Positions 10,874 to 23,300 of a stretch of 64,000 nt of DNA are shown here, in pieces (positions within the stretch are counted from its first letter, which is position 1; every line of letters begins with the position of its first letter). This DNA comes from Collybiopsis luxurians FD-317 M1. Its lineage: Eukaryota; Basidiomycota; Agaricomycetes; Agaricales; Omphalotaceae. The DNA is taken from the NCBI GenBank assembly GCA_000827265.1, contig KN834832.1, positions 144,169-208,168 on the forward strand. The letters are read 5' to 3'. Made by a program: the position numbers and the translations under genes. Under the pieces are notes generated by a model, which searched no databases, was not told where the DNA came from, and saw only the letters and a program-made list of their open reading frames with translations.

Positions 10874-11975
10874 CTACATTTCCAATGGTTCCGGACATAA
10901 TATTGGCCCACTATCGATATCTTCAGCAATCCACTCGACCTGTATCGTTTCCCGCGCTTCAATATTCAACGCCTTAGCTGTCACCATTTTTGTGAAAACA
11001 GGTTTTGGTGCTTCAGGTTTTGGTGCTTTGGGTTTCATCTCTTTCTCGAAAAACTCATTTCCTACTGAAACGAGGTCCTCAAAGAGCTGGGCGTAGGACA
11101 CCATCATCCCGGGTCTCACAACATCAAACTTGGGAACCACGTTCTTGAGAATGCCAGCGAATGCGACGAACACATTCCAGTATGCCTATGCGAGATTTAT
11201 TAACCATTGCTTGCAGTGTAGAAAATAGTAACATTCCACTCACTTGTGCGTCCGTCTCTCCTTTCAGCAAAGAAAAGTCAAAGTTATCCATCTCTGAAGG
11301 CCTGATATCAAGTAAAGTCTCGACACCGTTAACGAGCTGACCGTTTAGGACAAGCGTCGTCAAATTGGCGTACAGATCCTGATGGAACTTGACGACACAT
11401 TCGGCAAAAGCTTTGTAGAGCTTCGCTCCCAAGTCAGTTTCTTTGAACTTCTTGGCTAAGATGCCACCTGCCGCCTTCATAATGTTCTCTCCGTTGAGTA
11501 AGAACTTGGCAATTTTGGTGGCTTTTTCGTAGTACTCGTACCACTTCTTGCCGGTCGGCTGTCCTTTATCGTCCAAGATATCAGCGTTTTTAAGCGCCTC
11601 TGTTTTGGCTATAAGTTCCGCTTTTGTAAGAGATTTCATTACTACAGGAGAGTTCGATGAAGTTGTAGCGGGAGCAGCTGGAACTGTAGGAGTGATACCA
11701 GGAGTGTCCGGTGCTGCAGAGGTGGTACCAGGAGTAGCCGGTGCTGCAGGAGTGGTACCAGGAGTAGCCGGTGCTGCAGGGGTGGTACCAGGAGTAGCCG
11801 GTACTGCAGGGGTGGTACTAGGAGTAGCTGGTACTGCAGGAGTGGTACCAGGAGTAGCCGGTACTGCAGGAGTGGTACCAGGAGTAGCCGGTACTGCAGG
11901 AGTGGTACCAAGAGTAGTCGGCGCTGCAGGAGTGGGATTTTTGGGTGCAGGTGTAGGTGTAGGATTCTTAGGCAT
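10874..11975 (-). CDS. unknown protein with N-terminal Pro/Thr decapeptide repeats
   Basis: Two exons (11975-11244 and 11185-10874) are joined by a 58-bp GTGAGT...AG intron, giving about 347 aa with the frame preserved (DAQ|AYWNVFVAFAG). Residues about 15-100 are eight imperfect copies of a ten-residue unit of the type GTTPAVPATP, encoded by a 30-bp minisatellite. The remainder, from MKSLTKAELIAK onward, looks helical and soluble, with conserved-looking stretches such as KKWYEYYEKATKIAKFLLNG. There is no signal peptide or membrane segment. I do not recognise the family. The extreme N-terminus (PTPTPAPKNPTP) resembles that of the large unknown gene starting at 13593 (PTPAPASKDPTP), which hints that the two neighbours are related or co-evolved. 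Function cannot be assigned. Confidence 0.75.
11690..11935 (-). repeat. 30-bp coding minisatellite (Pro/Thr/Ala repeat)
   Basis: About eight tandem units of 30 bp, each with a GGTACC-type core and a CTGCAG, encode GTTPAVPATP variants. Length stays a multiple of three, so changes in copy number keep the frame. Confidence 0.9.
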
Positions 11976-13592
11976 TGTGGTTGATTATCTTTCATGGTTG
12001 AGAAGCACCCTTTTATTGAGTTTGAGATTGAGTGGTGCCTAAAGAGCCAGGAAGTAGTGCCCGCAGCTTCCTGTCACTGTGTCAGAGACCAAGAAGGTCA
12101 TTGAGGGTCAGACAATGGCAGGATGCCTAGGCACACCATTGTCAACGTCCACCTGGGCTACTCAAGGAGCTTGAGCTACTCGCGTACCTGCCAATGGGAC
12201 GGGACGTCAACAGCCTAGATTGTGAAGCCCCCGACCTATTGGGAATTTGTGGCTGGGGCATGACCCGACGTATGATGTGTCAGGTCGGTGGCGGACCCGA
12301 CGTTCGTCTCATGCTCTCATTCCTAAGGAAAGGGGAGATTTTTTCTTTTTTCCTGAGACTGTAAGGCAGTACTTGAAGGTGCCTGACGCAAAATTGAGCC
12401 TGTACAGCAGTTTGCATAAAGTTTTGTATGCAGCACCCGATGTGTACGACGCATCGACATCGGTCGCGTCTTCGAACCGACGAAGCAGACACTAGGAGAG
12501 ACAGAAGTTGTTGCTTGATTAAGGGACACTACTGCGATATAGCCGTTTGCTGCAATGAATTTGTAATTTTACTTTTTTCGTCGTGTTTTTTATATTTGTA
12601 GGGTCTCTATAATCCAAAAGCCAGACACGAAGCCGACGCCTAAAGAAAGCACAGATCCCTGATTTTGATAGTAATTGACCCCAGCTGGTTCCGTACGATT
12701 TGGTCACTGATGGACCTGAGCCCCGAAATGTAAACAGCAGCAATGTAGTAAGTACATGTGCTTAACATTAAAATTTCCTCTAATGCAGATACACGGCGTT
12801 CGATCGAACAGAAAAACAAACGGCGTACAATCTTTGACATGACCTCGCTAGCTCTCACTGGAGTCAAGCACCTAAAGCGCCAAGGTTAAGGTAGAAAGTC
12901 CCCCAGAAAAGTGTCCCAGGAGTGCATCTTCCTTACCCCCAGCTTGGTTCCTTGATTCTTATGCGCTCTTTGCAAGCTCTTTGATTCCTGTGATACCGCG
13001 TCTTGTACTTCGCTTGACAGATCGGTTCAGAGATGCGACCGGTGCGACCAGTAAATTTTTTTGATCCAGTCCCTCGGGCCTCCGGTCATTCTGCTCTGTT
13101 GCTTCTGGTTATCTGAGCATGTGTAACCGCATCTTCTCACTTCTATGGTGCCCAAGAGCTGAATACGCCACTCGCCACTCGCTAGTTTATACAAAGCTGC
13201 AATCGAGCAATATTCAAGCTCACGAAAAGGCAACTGTACGCCACGCACAGCATTTACCTAATGTACATTTCTTATTCTAACTCAAGAATCATTCAAGTCT
13301 TTTAGGCTTTGATTAAAGTTTTAGAATGTAGGCGGATTTTCGCAGCGGACATGAGGACTGTCAGGCATATCGGAGAATGAAGTGTTCATTCGATGTCTGC
13401 CATCCTCTGGCGTGAACGAGCCTTGACGCTTGACGTTCCAAGTCTCTCCACACCGTCTAACACAAGCTCCGATGGTCCTTAAGAACTTGCAGGGACTGCT
13501 AATTGATTTCGGCTCTTGTTCTAAGAGGCACCATCAGTCTCGATTCAGATAAAGGCTGCTCGGACTTGCAGCTTCGAGCCTCAAGTGTCGCA
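11976..13592. other. long intergenic region; left end of a direct duplication
   Basis: Immediately upstream of the repeat protein lies a CAATAAAA TATA-like element (about 12010-12017). No gene is recognised. From about 12830 the sequence matches the 5' flank of the pseudogene copy (from about 20340), for example the shared gttatctgag/gcgcgtaaycgcatcttctcacttctatgg stretch near 13110 and 20600. This part is therefore the duplicated promoter region of the gene at 13593. Confidence 0.5.
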
Positions 13593-16500
13593 ATGTCCAC
13601 ACCTACCCCTGCACCAGCGTCAAAGGACCCCACACCAGTACTTGACACAGAATCCAATGCCTCCAAAACCGTAGTCAAGGTCAACAACATACTTGCAACG
13701 GTACAAACTGACCTGCTTGTGGTGCAGCAGCCCCTGTCTGAAGCTGTGATTATCATGAGTAAAGTGGATGACTGTGTTACTGTCATTCTCAAAGGGACCA
13801 AAGCACTTGATTGGATTCTGAATACTCTTCGCTCCGTACTTCGGCTTGCTAAATATCTCGGGAGACTTATTCCCGAAGTCGGCCCTATCATTTCCCAAGT
13901 AGCGTCGACAATCGAACAGTTCAAGATCGAATCGACGGTTCAGAAAGTGATAGAGACAATCAACAGCATTGTTAAAAAGGTGCAGATAGGCCATCACATA
14001 CATGCAATTTCGTTTGTCTTCCATACTCATTTCAGTGCTTAGGCTCAAGATGGCGTAATTTCAAAAATCAACAAAATTATAACCAGCGTATCGGGTCATC
14101 TTGACTCTCTGACGTCCAAGATACCGGTTTGGCAGCATACCCTTTTGGTCTTGGGAAATATGTTTATGTTGTTGGATGCTGTCATTAGTGTGGTGGGGAA
14201 CCAAGACGGTATGAGAGATCTGGTTAAGAACGTCTACCAGACATTGGTATTACCTTTGTCAGCCATCGAAGAAGCTTGGGCTTACCCACTCACAGGATAA
14301 TCTTTCAGGGGGAATGCTGAGCCAAATGACGTACGTAGACTCGCAACTATCACAAGACTACAAACTAACCAATGTATAGGGATCTTTTTGCAAGCCTCAA
14401 TCCATTGAAAGATTTTATTCAAAATGCCTGGAAAGAGTTTCGGGAAAGTGTCGTAAAAACTGTACGTCGGACCCATTTTCAATGTCCAAGATATCGCGCC
14501 CTAAACGATTATCAGCTTCAGGAAGCATTCGGGGATATTCTCAGTGTGCTTTCGGGACTGTCCAAGGCATTGGATAAATTCGAATCGGTACTCACCATGA
14601 TTGAAGACAGATTCAAACCGCTTTTGTGCATCGTGGTAAGTCGTTCTTGTCTCTTGCCGTGGTTTCTCAATCTTATAATTGGTACAGGAATTCATTTCAT
14701 GGATATCCGAGCAAACAATCGGTAGACTCGTCGATATGATCGTCAATGCAGTCGGTATCCACAAGCTGGTCGATTCGATAATCGGGGAGCTCATGAAGCT
14801 AGTTGGGATGGATGAATTCAAGAAGAAGGTCGAGGACTTCTTTGTGGGAAATATATCCAGATGTTGCGATGCTCTTGAGAAGTCGGTGAATGGGGATAAA
14901 TCTATCTATTCGACAATCCCTATGGCAAGCATTTACCATCCCCTCTCGCAAGTTGATATCCTAATGTCGGTCTTCCTACAGTTCGCTCAAACCATGTCGA
15001 ACTACAGCAAAGATCCAACAAATGCAATCTTAGATGTGGTCACAACGGGCAAGTTCTTTCTGAGATTGATCGCTTGCTCTTACTTATACTCATCTTTGAG
15101 CAGCCATTACCGGGAAAGTCGAACTCCCATCTCCGCTTCCTCCCCCTCCTCTCGATACTTTAGATATACTGGAAGCATTTCAACAACCGGCTCGACCTCC
15201 TGAGCCCTCTCATCCGCTACCAAGTCTATTTCCTTCCATGCCTGCCGAGCAAGCTGTCGTGAACCGATGTCAGGCTATTGATAAGTTCGTGATGAGGACG
15301 AGTCGATCCTTACAAGTAATTAAACCTCCAATGGAAGCTACGCCCGTATCTCGTACTACACCCATGACCGGGCTGGCCTCGATGGCATTTTTAACTGTCT
15401 TGCCGGAGATGCACACACAGATGCCCATCGAGTCGGATATCCCGTCGGAGCAAGGATCATTTGCGCCGAAATTATCATATGCCACTTATCAGGATCAAAG
15501 TCTTTCAGTTCTTATTAGAACCCTCCATCCTCGCATCATCGACAACTTCTCAGCATATGCTTCTTCTACCCTGCCAGAGCTGACAGCCACTACATCAAAG
15601 CCAAGTAACACTATGGCGCGGACATCTGCCTTCGCCGCTCGCCCTCGGCTGCCGGCGGCACTTCCAGCTGAACCTGCTTTGGCCAGTGCGCAACTGGGGC
15701 CTATCTTTGTCAAGTCACTCGAAAACAAAGGTCAATCTTTCAAAGTGTCCGCGTCCACGATGCATGTCCCTGGCGGCGCTACGACAGCTGTCACTGACAC
15801 CGGCGCCATGTACCCTGGTTTTGCCAAGTTCAAAGATATTGTGGCGAAATTGAAACTCAGCACGGATTCGGCAGAGGACTCTTTCAACACCATCAGGCCT
15901 GCCTTGACGCAGGCTGATAACATTTTTGGTGCATTTGACCCACGAAGTACAGAATTTGTCGATCATCTCATTCACATGCTAAATGGTCTCGATCCACTTT
16001 TGGAGTTCATCAGTCATTTCATGAAACTTTTATTATCATACCAAAAGCCTCTAACCCAAAGTCTTGTCAAACTTTTAGATGAGCCAGGAATTGCCAAGGT
16101 TGTGGATGTCATGTTCGAAATTGTGACACGGCTGTACGGGAGCGTTGACTTGTTCCAGAACCACCGTAACACTCTCCTCGAGGAGATTACTATGTTCAAA
16201 AACACTTACACATCATTTGGAATGTTTGCTCAAAAGATATGCTCTAGCATCCCTGACTCTCAGACCCTGGGACCAACAGTGACGAATCTTATGTCCTTCA
16301 TTCTGACTGTCTCCTCTCGATCGCAAACAGCTCTCTATTCCTTCGATCAGGCAGTAGTCATGGCGGAAAGTATCTTCGACTATCATCTGGAAAAACCAGA
16401 CCCAGAGCTTCTCAAACAGCTTGATGCTACTTGTGCTAAGCTTGCCGATGCGGCTCAGACTACACTGGAAGGAGTTCAGAAAATACCCGAAAAAGTAGTC

Positions 16501-17650
16501 GCTCTTCATGCTGCGCTAAAAAATCTATATTCAGATCTCCAAAGTTACTACATTGTAAGCTGTCTTTCCCTTTTGATTGATATCTGCTAATTAGCCTTTG
16601 CAGGCTGCAGGCAAGATTTCTTCATGCTGCAAAGATGCAGAGGTCAAGCTAATTGCTGCTGACCATGTTGGCGATTTTTGTCATCGAATCAATGTCTTCT
16701 TTGCACCTTTCCGGTCTATGCTAGATTCATTGGGTTACGTAGGTTCCACAGAAGGTGTCATCAGCAAGGATGCGCTTCCTAATATAGAACTCATTCTGAA
16801 AGGAGGCTTCAGCAACTTTACGGTGCATCAGTGGCTCACTGCCACAATTCCTGGTAAGTTTGCTTCTGCTTGGTCGCTGACTCAGACGATTCTAAGCCTA
16901 ACTACAAAAAGATTTAGCAGCTCAAGGACTAGATCTGATGGCAGAAAAATATTTCAACTTTGAGGGGATCAAAGCGAATTTGCACGACTGTCTAGAAGCG
17001 CATGTAAAGCAACATCTGGAAGAATATAACAAAGCAGTCGAGGCTTTGTTTGTTTCTGGGGACTCACAGAAAACTTTCATTTACTCTCCGGATAACGGGA
17101 AGACAAATGTCCAAGTTCGGAACCCGCTTTTTGATGAATCCACTTCGGCACAGCTGGCATCCATTCTTTCAACCTTCACATCCTTAGCTCAGAATGGCGG
17201 AAGTCCTCCCCAGAGTGCCGGGGAAGTTTTGAATCCAAACGAACGGCGTATACCCTTGTGGAGAGCAGTCGAGGACCCTACCATGATTCCTCCTGTCCTC
17301 TGAGCGACTTTGTAGATCTTCTGGATTGACTTGCATCAATCAAAAAGGAGCAACTCGCTATTATCCGAATTATTCCAGGACATGTTATTGCCCTCTGTGT
17401 CGTTACGATTGCTGGGTGGCGCCGGTTAGAGATTATGTAAACAGGAAGAAATGTACTCGTGCAGTAGGGAGTCACATCGTAGAGGGTTGTTGACAAGTCT
17501 GGTATAAACAATGCTTGTGCATATCCCTTCCATCATATTCCTAGTTCGAACGGTCCGAAAAATAGACCTGCTACCTCAAGAGGCAATCAAAACTCGACGG
17601 TGCCTGGCCGGATTGCATGGACTCAGAAGGCAAAATGTACTGTTCTAGCT
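12830..17650. repeat. direct segmental duplication, copy 1 (intact gene)
   Basis: This block aligns with about 20340-25080 over promoter, all ten exons, introns and about 350 bp of 3' flank. The two blocks are in the same orientation, 2.7 kb apart. Exon positions and intron sequences correspond, so duplication happened at the DNA level. Boundaries are by eye. Confidence 0.8.
13593..17303 (+). CDS. large unknown protein (about 1074 aa), family not recognised
   Basis: Ten exons join in frame: 13593-13979, 14043-14246, 14296-14330, 14380-14461, 14516-14635, 14688-14924, 14982-15048, 15104-16554, 16604-16853 and 16912-17303. The start is MSTPTPAPASKDPTPV. Most of the protein appears alpha-helical, with several amphipathic segments, a Pro-rich linker around residues 390-430 (PSPLPPPPLDTLD), and a C-terminal part with SLGYVGST, WLTATIP and NPNERRIPLW. 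There is no signal peptide, no clear membrane span and no known catalytic motif. Two introns (starting 14925 and 15049) begin with GC, not GT. A disrupted copy lies at 21103-24660. The preserved frame in this copy against many stops in the other argues that this gene is under selection. I cannot assign a function. Confidence 0.85.
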
Positions 17651-18180
17651 TGAGTACCTTTTAGGTGGCCGGTGGGTGAAGAAGCCGTCCCCAGTGAGGT
17701 AACTTTGTCCAAACCGCAATCGCAAATTTCATCAGAAATTCAAATGAATCCCCTACACCGATTGGCCCAGATGCGTTGCTGGGAATAGGGCGGATATGTC
17801 AGCAAAGTTGGTGTATGAGGGGAACGTATTTTCCTCTGACCCGCATGTGAACACCTGCGCAGAACCATTTGATTGTTGCTTCTAATCATTTGGGTGAAAT
17901 GTCGTAAACGAATCATATGTTCTTACTAAACATGTCATGCTCAATATTTACCGTATGTCGAGGCCATAGATGGGTATGCTCTTTTCGATGACAACTTTCA
18001 GTCCATTTCATAAGGATTTTCTCGGTATTTTACAAGTTATACAAAGCAAAGCCAAAATTTGTTTCATGCTATCTTCTCCAAATACGTGCAGACTACCGCT
18101 GGACAAAACAATACTGAGGTAAGTATGCAAGCATTCGAGTGAACAAAATCTCTCACCAGGTTTCTTAAGGAGCAAAAGGC
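17304..18180. other. 3' flank of the unknown gene and intergenic
   Basis: The first 350 bp are the duplicated 3' flank, matching 24660-25080. Positions 17694-17850 hold the second copy of the dispersed repeat seen at 10418-10560. The rest, up to the lectin stop codon, resembles the 3' flanks of the other lectin genes (the ttttacaa-tatacaaagc region). Confidence 0.5.
17694..17850. repeat. dispersed repeat, copy 2 (partner 10418-10560)
   Basis: See the partner copy; same orientation, imperfect by-eye alignment, non-coding. Confidence 0.4.
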
Positions 18181-18543
18181 TTAATGGATCGTACCCCCAG
18201 TCTGAGAAGCCCAGACCGGGTTACCGCCCTTTGAATAAACGACGAGGTTGCCGTCGTCCTGGCAAACGAGAGCGTAGGGGTGGTTACTTCCATTAGTCTG
18301 CGTAGCCCACATGGCAACTCCATCGGGGGTATATCCGCAGCAGTTTCCATCCGTCTGCATCTTGACGAACGACGCGTTCTTGCCATCGACGGACCAGAGG
18401 GTCCTTCCGTCGCCGATGAGCTGAAGGTTGCCGGAGGTGGTGACAACAAAGGTGACGCGTTTGCTGTCGGAGATGAGGCCGTAGCCGCGACCGATGACAC
18501 CGTTCTCAGGGAGGGTAGAGCCATAGGGATGAACGTAGGACAT
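18181..18543 (-). CDS. GNA-type (bulb-type, B_lectin) mannose-binding-like lectin
   Basis: An intron-less 120-aa gene starting MSYVHPYGSTLPENG. It has three beta-prism II subdomains with successive motifs TTSGNLQLI (degenerate), QTDGNCCGY (degenerate at the Val position) and QDDGNLVVY. The last fits the QxDxNxVxY mannose-binding consensus of the Galanthus nivalis agglutinin family exactly, so at least one sugar site looks functional. There is no signal peptide, so the product should be cytoplasmic, as for several mushroom lectins that act in defence against fungus-feeding animals. Sugar specificity is inferred and not shown. Three paralogues lie at 40117, 43909 and 46041. This copy lies apart from them, between the two halves of the 4.7-kb duplication. 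A TATA box lies at 18637-18643. Confidence 0.9.
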   Translation of the reverse strand: MSYVHPYGSTLPENGVIGRGYGLISDSKRVTFVVTTSGNLQLIGDGRTLWSVDGKNASFVKMQTDGNCCGYTPDGVAMWATQTNGSNHPYALVCQDDGNLVVYSKGGNPVWASQTGGTIH

Positions 18544-18636
18544 TGTAGGTTTAGATGTAAATGCAAGTGAGTGCAGAACTGGTTTGTTAGCAGTTGTGTT
18601 TGTGTTTGGGGGAGCATAGACGAGCTACAGTCGAGT

Positions 18637-18643
18637 CTTTATA
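18637..18643 (-). promoter_or_regulatory. TATA box of lectin gene
   Basis: TATAAAG on the minus strand is about 95 bp upstream of the lectin ATG. The equivalent element is present upstream of all four lectin copies. Confidence 0.6.
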
Positions 18644-20339
18644 GACTCGGAAATGCCTTTTCAGATGATTACGAGTACGGATGGAAAGTTCTACGAGTGT
18701 GGCACTATGTGAGGTTGGGGATAGAGCTCGATCCACGTATGTATGGTACCTACATAACAGGAGTAGAATCATCAAATGAACGCCCGAAAAGCGGGACGAA
18801 ACTCTAGCTTTGGGGTCACAACTTTAAGAGCCATCGATGGGGGAGCCGATTAATTTGGCTGGTTGAAATGAAGTAATCCTATCACCTGTGAGAGTTTCAG
18901 TCTCGAAGGTCACAGACAGCTGTGTATTATGGCGGTCACCTCGCAGTGTATGCTCTCCTTATTATCTCCCAAGCTCTCAAGTTCTCAGTCAAATACAGTT
19001 TGTACAGTTCCTATGTTGAAGGTAAGTGGGCAAAAATAACCTACTTAGCTTTACGTCTCTCACAGTATGTTCAATAGCCTCTGCTCCAAAAAAATTAGTC
19101 TTGAGCTACTGACCCACCTACGGCAACCATCGGAGTACCGAACAAGCTCCGTTTAACTCTACAAGACAGGATTTTAGAGAGGGACTTTAACACTGCCCAG
19201 AAAAAGGCGCACTTTTGTCAATTGAATCTCCATTCACCAATTTCGAGGTGCGTAGTACTTTGCTAAGTTTACGTCTGGCCATCAGAAGTACTTATACTTT
19301 CTGAAGAAAAGTTAGGTTATGTCGTTCCGAAAATCCTGATCAAAGTTTGATGGGTTACTTTACACTACACGGGACGCTCCTGTTGGGGACGACCCCGGTT
19401 TTGAAATAAATGAGCCGTGACTACTCGAGTACAATTCAGCGTAAGTTGAGCGCGGCTTCCCGTGTCCTGCATATACTAACTTCGACGCCTTTTCCGGAAC
19501 CACGAGCCGGGAGACAAGGTAATTATGCATTCATTGAGTTCGCAGTTAGCCGTGAAGCATTGCATTGGTGAATTTACTCATGTCGTCGCCTTCATCTTTC
19601 GATTCTGCTGCAGGATTCATCATAATCAATGACCAAAAGTCTTTTTTCTGTTAATTCTTTCGCGAAGAAAAAAAAAACCTACTTGCTGTTCCAGGCGCTC
19701 TTCACATAAATTACATGGATCTGGGATGCCACAAGATAATGAACAAGCATTGGTGAAGGACAACTCAAGGAGAGTGATGCTGGAGATCTTTCGAGCAGGA
19801 CGAGTTGGCCGGACATCTGAAGGAATGCTGCCAGTGCATTGTATGTTGCCATCTTTCAGTTCTCCAGTCAGCTGCTGGGAGCTTATGGACTGCCAACTCG
19901 AATCGAGTGTAGAATGACGAAACGTAGGGTACAATACCTAAGGAATTTACACAATCTGAACCTTCATCGACATAATCTCGAGGTATATAAGTTATACTTA
20001 TACAGTATACAGTTTGTATTTATGAGATCATAATGGTCTGACGGTAAGGACAGGGTGCTATTGATCCCCTAAAGATGAGGCTCGGACATAATGCATAATG
20101 TAGCTAAAACTGATTGGAAAACGGGGATGCGAAGAAGGGAGAAAAAAGACGCCGTGTACATTGCCGGTGACGGCACGTGCGCTAAAGGCGAAGGCATTCA
20201 GGACAAACAAGGCACGCGAAATCAAATCGTTTCAACTTTCATGTCAGTTTCATGCGTGGTACGAACGTTGAACAGACGTGTCTCTCCCGCTCAGAATCCA
20301 TTTCTTAAATGCCGCTACTTGATCTGGGTCCGACAACGA
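18644..20339. other. lectin 5' flank and intergenic
   Basis: About 18650-19500 is recognisably homologous, with divergence, to the 5' flanks of the clustered lectins (compare 40570-41400), including the tactcgagtacaattcagcgtaag-like stretch near 19420. The single 84-bp element near 18665 is not tandemly repeated here. No convincing gene was seen in 19500-20340. Confidence 0.4.
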
Positions 20340-23300
20340 CAATCTCTGACGTAAGCTCGTTAGCTCTCATTGAAATCGAACATCAAGTCCAAAGCAGAAC
20401 GCGCCTCAGACTTTCAACAAGAAGTTCATCTTCCTTTCTTCCAGCCTAGTTTCTCGATTCTTATACGCTCCTTCGATAGTGCGTCTTACAGCTTGTCGAA
20501 TCTCAATATCTAGCCCATCGGTTCAAAGGTACTACCGATGTCCCAAGTGTATTTTTTCGATCCACTCCCTCTTGTTATTCTGCTCTGATACTCCTGGTTA
20601 TCTGATGGCGCGTAATCGCATCTTCTCACTTCTATGGTCTACAATAAGCTCTACGCTACTCGCCACTCGTTAGATCATGCAAAAGTTCAATCAGCCCGAA
20701 CAATATTCAATAGCATGAACCTGCATCTGTACGCCACGCACAGGGTGCGCAGTATTTACCGAATGTACAGTTCCTACTCTAGCCTTAAGAAATATTCAAG
20801 CCTTTTGAGCTTTGGATCCAGTTGTAGACTCTGGAATTGATTGTCGCTGGGACGTGAGGGTTGTCAGGCACGGCGAGAGTGGAGCGTTAATTAGCTGTCT
20901 GTCATCCTCCGGCATAATAAATCTTGACGTTCCAAGTCCCTCCACATCGTCCAACACAAACTCCGATAGCTCCCTGGTCCTTAAGGACCTGCAGGGACTG
21001 CTTATTGATTGCGGCACTTGTTCCATGAAGCACCCTCAGTCTCGATTTCAGATAAAGGTGACTCGAACTCGCAGCTTCGAGCATCAAGCTTCAAGTATCG
21101 CAATGTCGACGGGCCCTACACCTGCACTACACCTGCACCAGCGCCAAAGGACCCCATACCAGTTCTTGATACAGAATCCAATGCCACCGAAACCTTAGTC
21201 AAGGTCAACAAGATCCTTGCAACGGTACAAACTGAACTATCGTGGTGCAGTGCCCCATGTCTGAAATTGTGGTTATCATGAGTGAAGTGGACGACTGCGT
21301 TTCCGTTGTTCTCCATGGAACCAAAACACTTGATACGATCCTCAAAGCTCTTCGCGCCGTGCTTCAGCTTGCTAAATATCTCGGGAAACTCATTCCCGAA
21401 GACGGCCCTCTCATTTCTCAATTAGCGTCGACAATCGAACAGTTCAATATCGAATCGAAGGTTCAGAAAGTGGTAAATGCAATCAACGACATTGTTAAAA
21501 AGGTGCAGATAAGCCATCAAATACATGTAATTTCGTTTATCTTTCATACTCATTTCAGTGCTTAGGCTCAAGATAGTGTAATCTCGAGAATCAACAAAAT
21601 CACAACCAGCGTATCAGGTCGTCTTGACTCTCTGACGTCCAAGATACCGGTTTGGCAGCATACCCTTTTGGTCTTGGAAGATGTGTGTATGTTGTTGGAT
21701 GCTGTCATTAGTGTGGTCGGGAACCAAGGCGGTATGAAAGACCTGGTCAAGAATGTTTACCAGAAGTTGGTATTACCTTTGTCAGCCATCGAAGAAGCTT
21801 GGGCTTATCCTCATAGGATGATCTCTCAGGGGGAATGCTGAGCCAAATGATATATGTATGCTTCTGACTATCACAAGACTGCAATCTAATTGATGTGTAG
21901 GGATCATTTTACCAGCCTCGACCCATTGAAAGATTTCGTTTAAACGCCTGGAAACAGTTCTGTCAAACGGTCGTAAAAACTGTACGTCGGATCCCTTTTT
22001 AATGCGCAAGATGATGTGCTCTAAACGATTATCAGCTTAAGGAAGTATTCGGCGATATTCTCAGTGTGCTTTCGGTACTGTTCGTGGATATACGAGCAAA
22101 CAATTGGTAGACTCATCGACATGATCCTCAACGCAGTCGGTATCCACAAGCTGGTTGATTCAATAATACAGGAACTCATGAAGCTAACTGGGATGGACGA
22201 ATTCAAGAAGAAAGTTCAGGACTTTTTGTGGGAAATAGATCCAAATGTTGCGACGCTCTTGAGAAGTCGGTTAAGGGGGCTAAATCCATCTATTTGACAG
22301 TCGATTTGGCAAGCATCACCGTTCCCTATCTCAAATTGATAATACCCTAATGTCGGTCTTCCTACAGTTTGCGAAAACTATGTCCAACTACAGAAAAGAT
22401 CCTATAAGTGCAATCTTGGACGTGATCACAATGAGCAAGGTCCCTCTGATATTAAATGCTTGCTCTCACTTGTACTTACCTTTGAGCAGCCATTATAGGG
22501 AAAATTGAACTCCCATTTCCGCTTCCTTCCCCTCCTCTCAATATCTCGGATATACTGAAACCATTTTAACAACCGCCTCAACCACCCGAGCCACCTCATC
22601 CACTACCAAGTCTATTTCCTTCGGTGCCTGCCGAACAAGCTGTCGTGAACCGACGTCAATTGATAAGCTCGTGGCAGGGGTGAGCCGATCCGAACAAGTA
22701 ATCAACCTTCAAATGGAGCTGCGCACTACACCCATGGCTGGATTGGTTTCGATGGCATTTTTAACTGTCTTACCGGAGAAGCACGCACAGCTGCCCATAG
22801 AGTCAGATATCCCCTCAGAGCCAGGATCATTTGTGCCGAAATTATCATATGCCACTTATCAGGATCAGAGTCTTTCAGTTCTGATTAGAACCCTCCATAC
22901 TCGCATCGTCGACCACTTCTCAGCATATGCTTCTTCTACCCTGCCAGAGCTGACAACCGCTGCATTCAAGCCGAGCAATATTATTGCGCGGGCACCTGCC
23001 CTCGCTGCTCGCGCGAGGCTACTGATGGCACTTCTAGCTGAAGCTCCCTTTACCGGGGCGCAACTGGGTCCTACCTTTGTCAAGTGCCTCGAAAAAAAGG
23101 CCAACCTCGAGGAGCGTCCGCGTTCACAATGCATGTCCCTGGCGGCGCTACGACAGCTGTCACTGAGACTAGCGCAATGCACCCTGGATTTGCCAAGTTC
23201 AAAGATATTGTGGCGAAATTAAAACTCAACACGGATTCGGCAAAGGACTCTTTCAATACCATCGGACCTGCTAACGCAGGCTGATAACACTTTTAGTGCA

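Noticed and set aside
11548..12042. Plus-strand 164-aa elastin-like frame (VPGVAGTAGV repeats)
   Set aside because: It is the antisense reading of the 30-bp minisatellite in the Pro/Thr-repeat gene. Repeats of 3n length are open on both strands.
18571..18807. Small open frame upstream of lectin copy 1
   Set aside because: It overlaps the lectin promoter and TATA box and is not conserved as a protein in the other lectin promoters.
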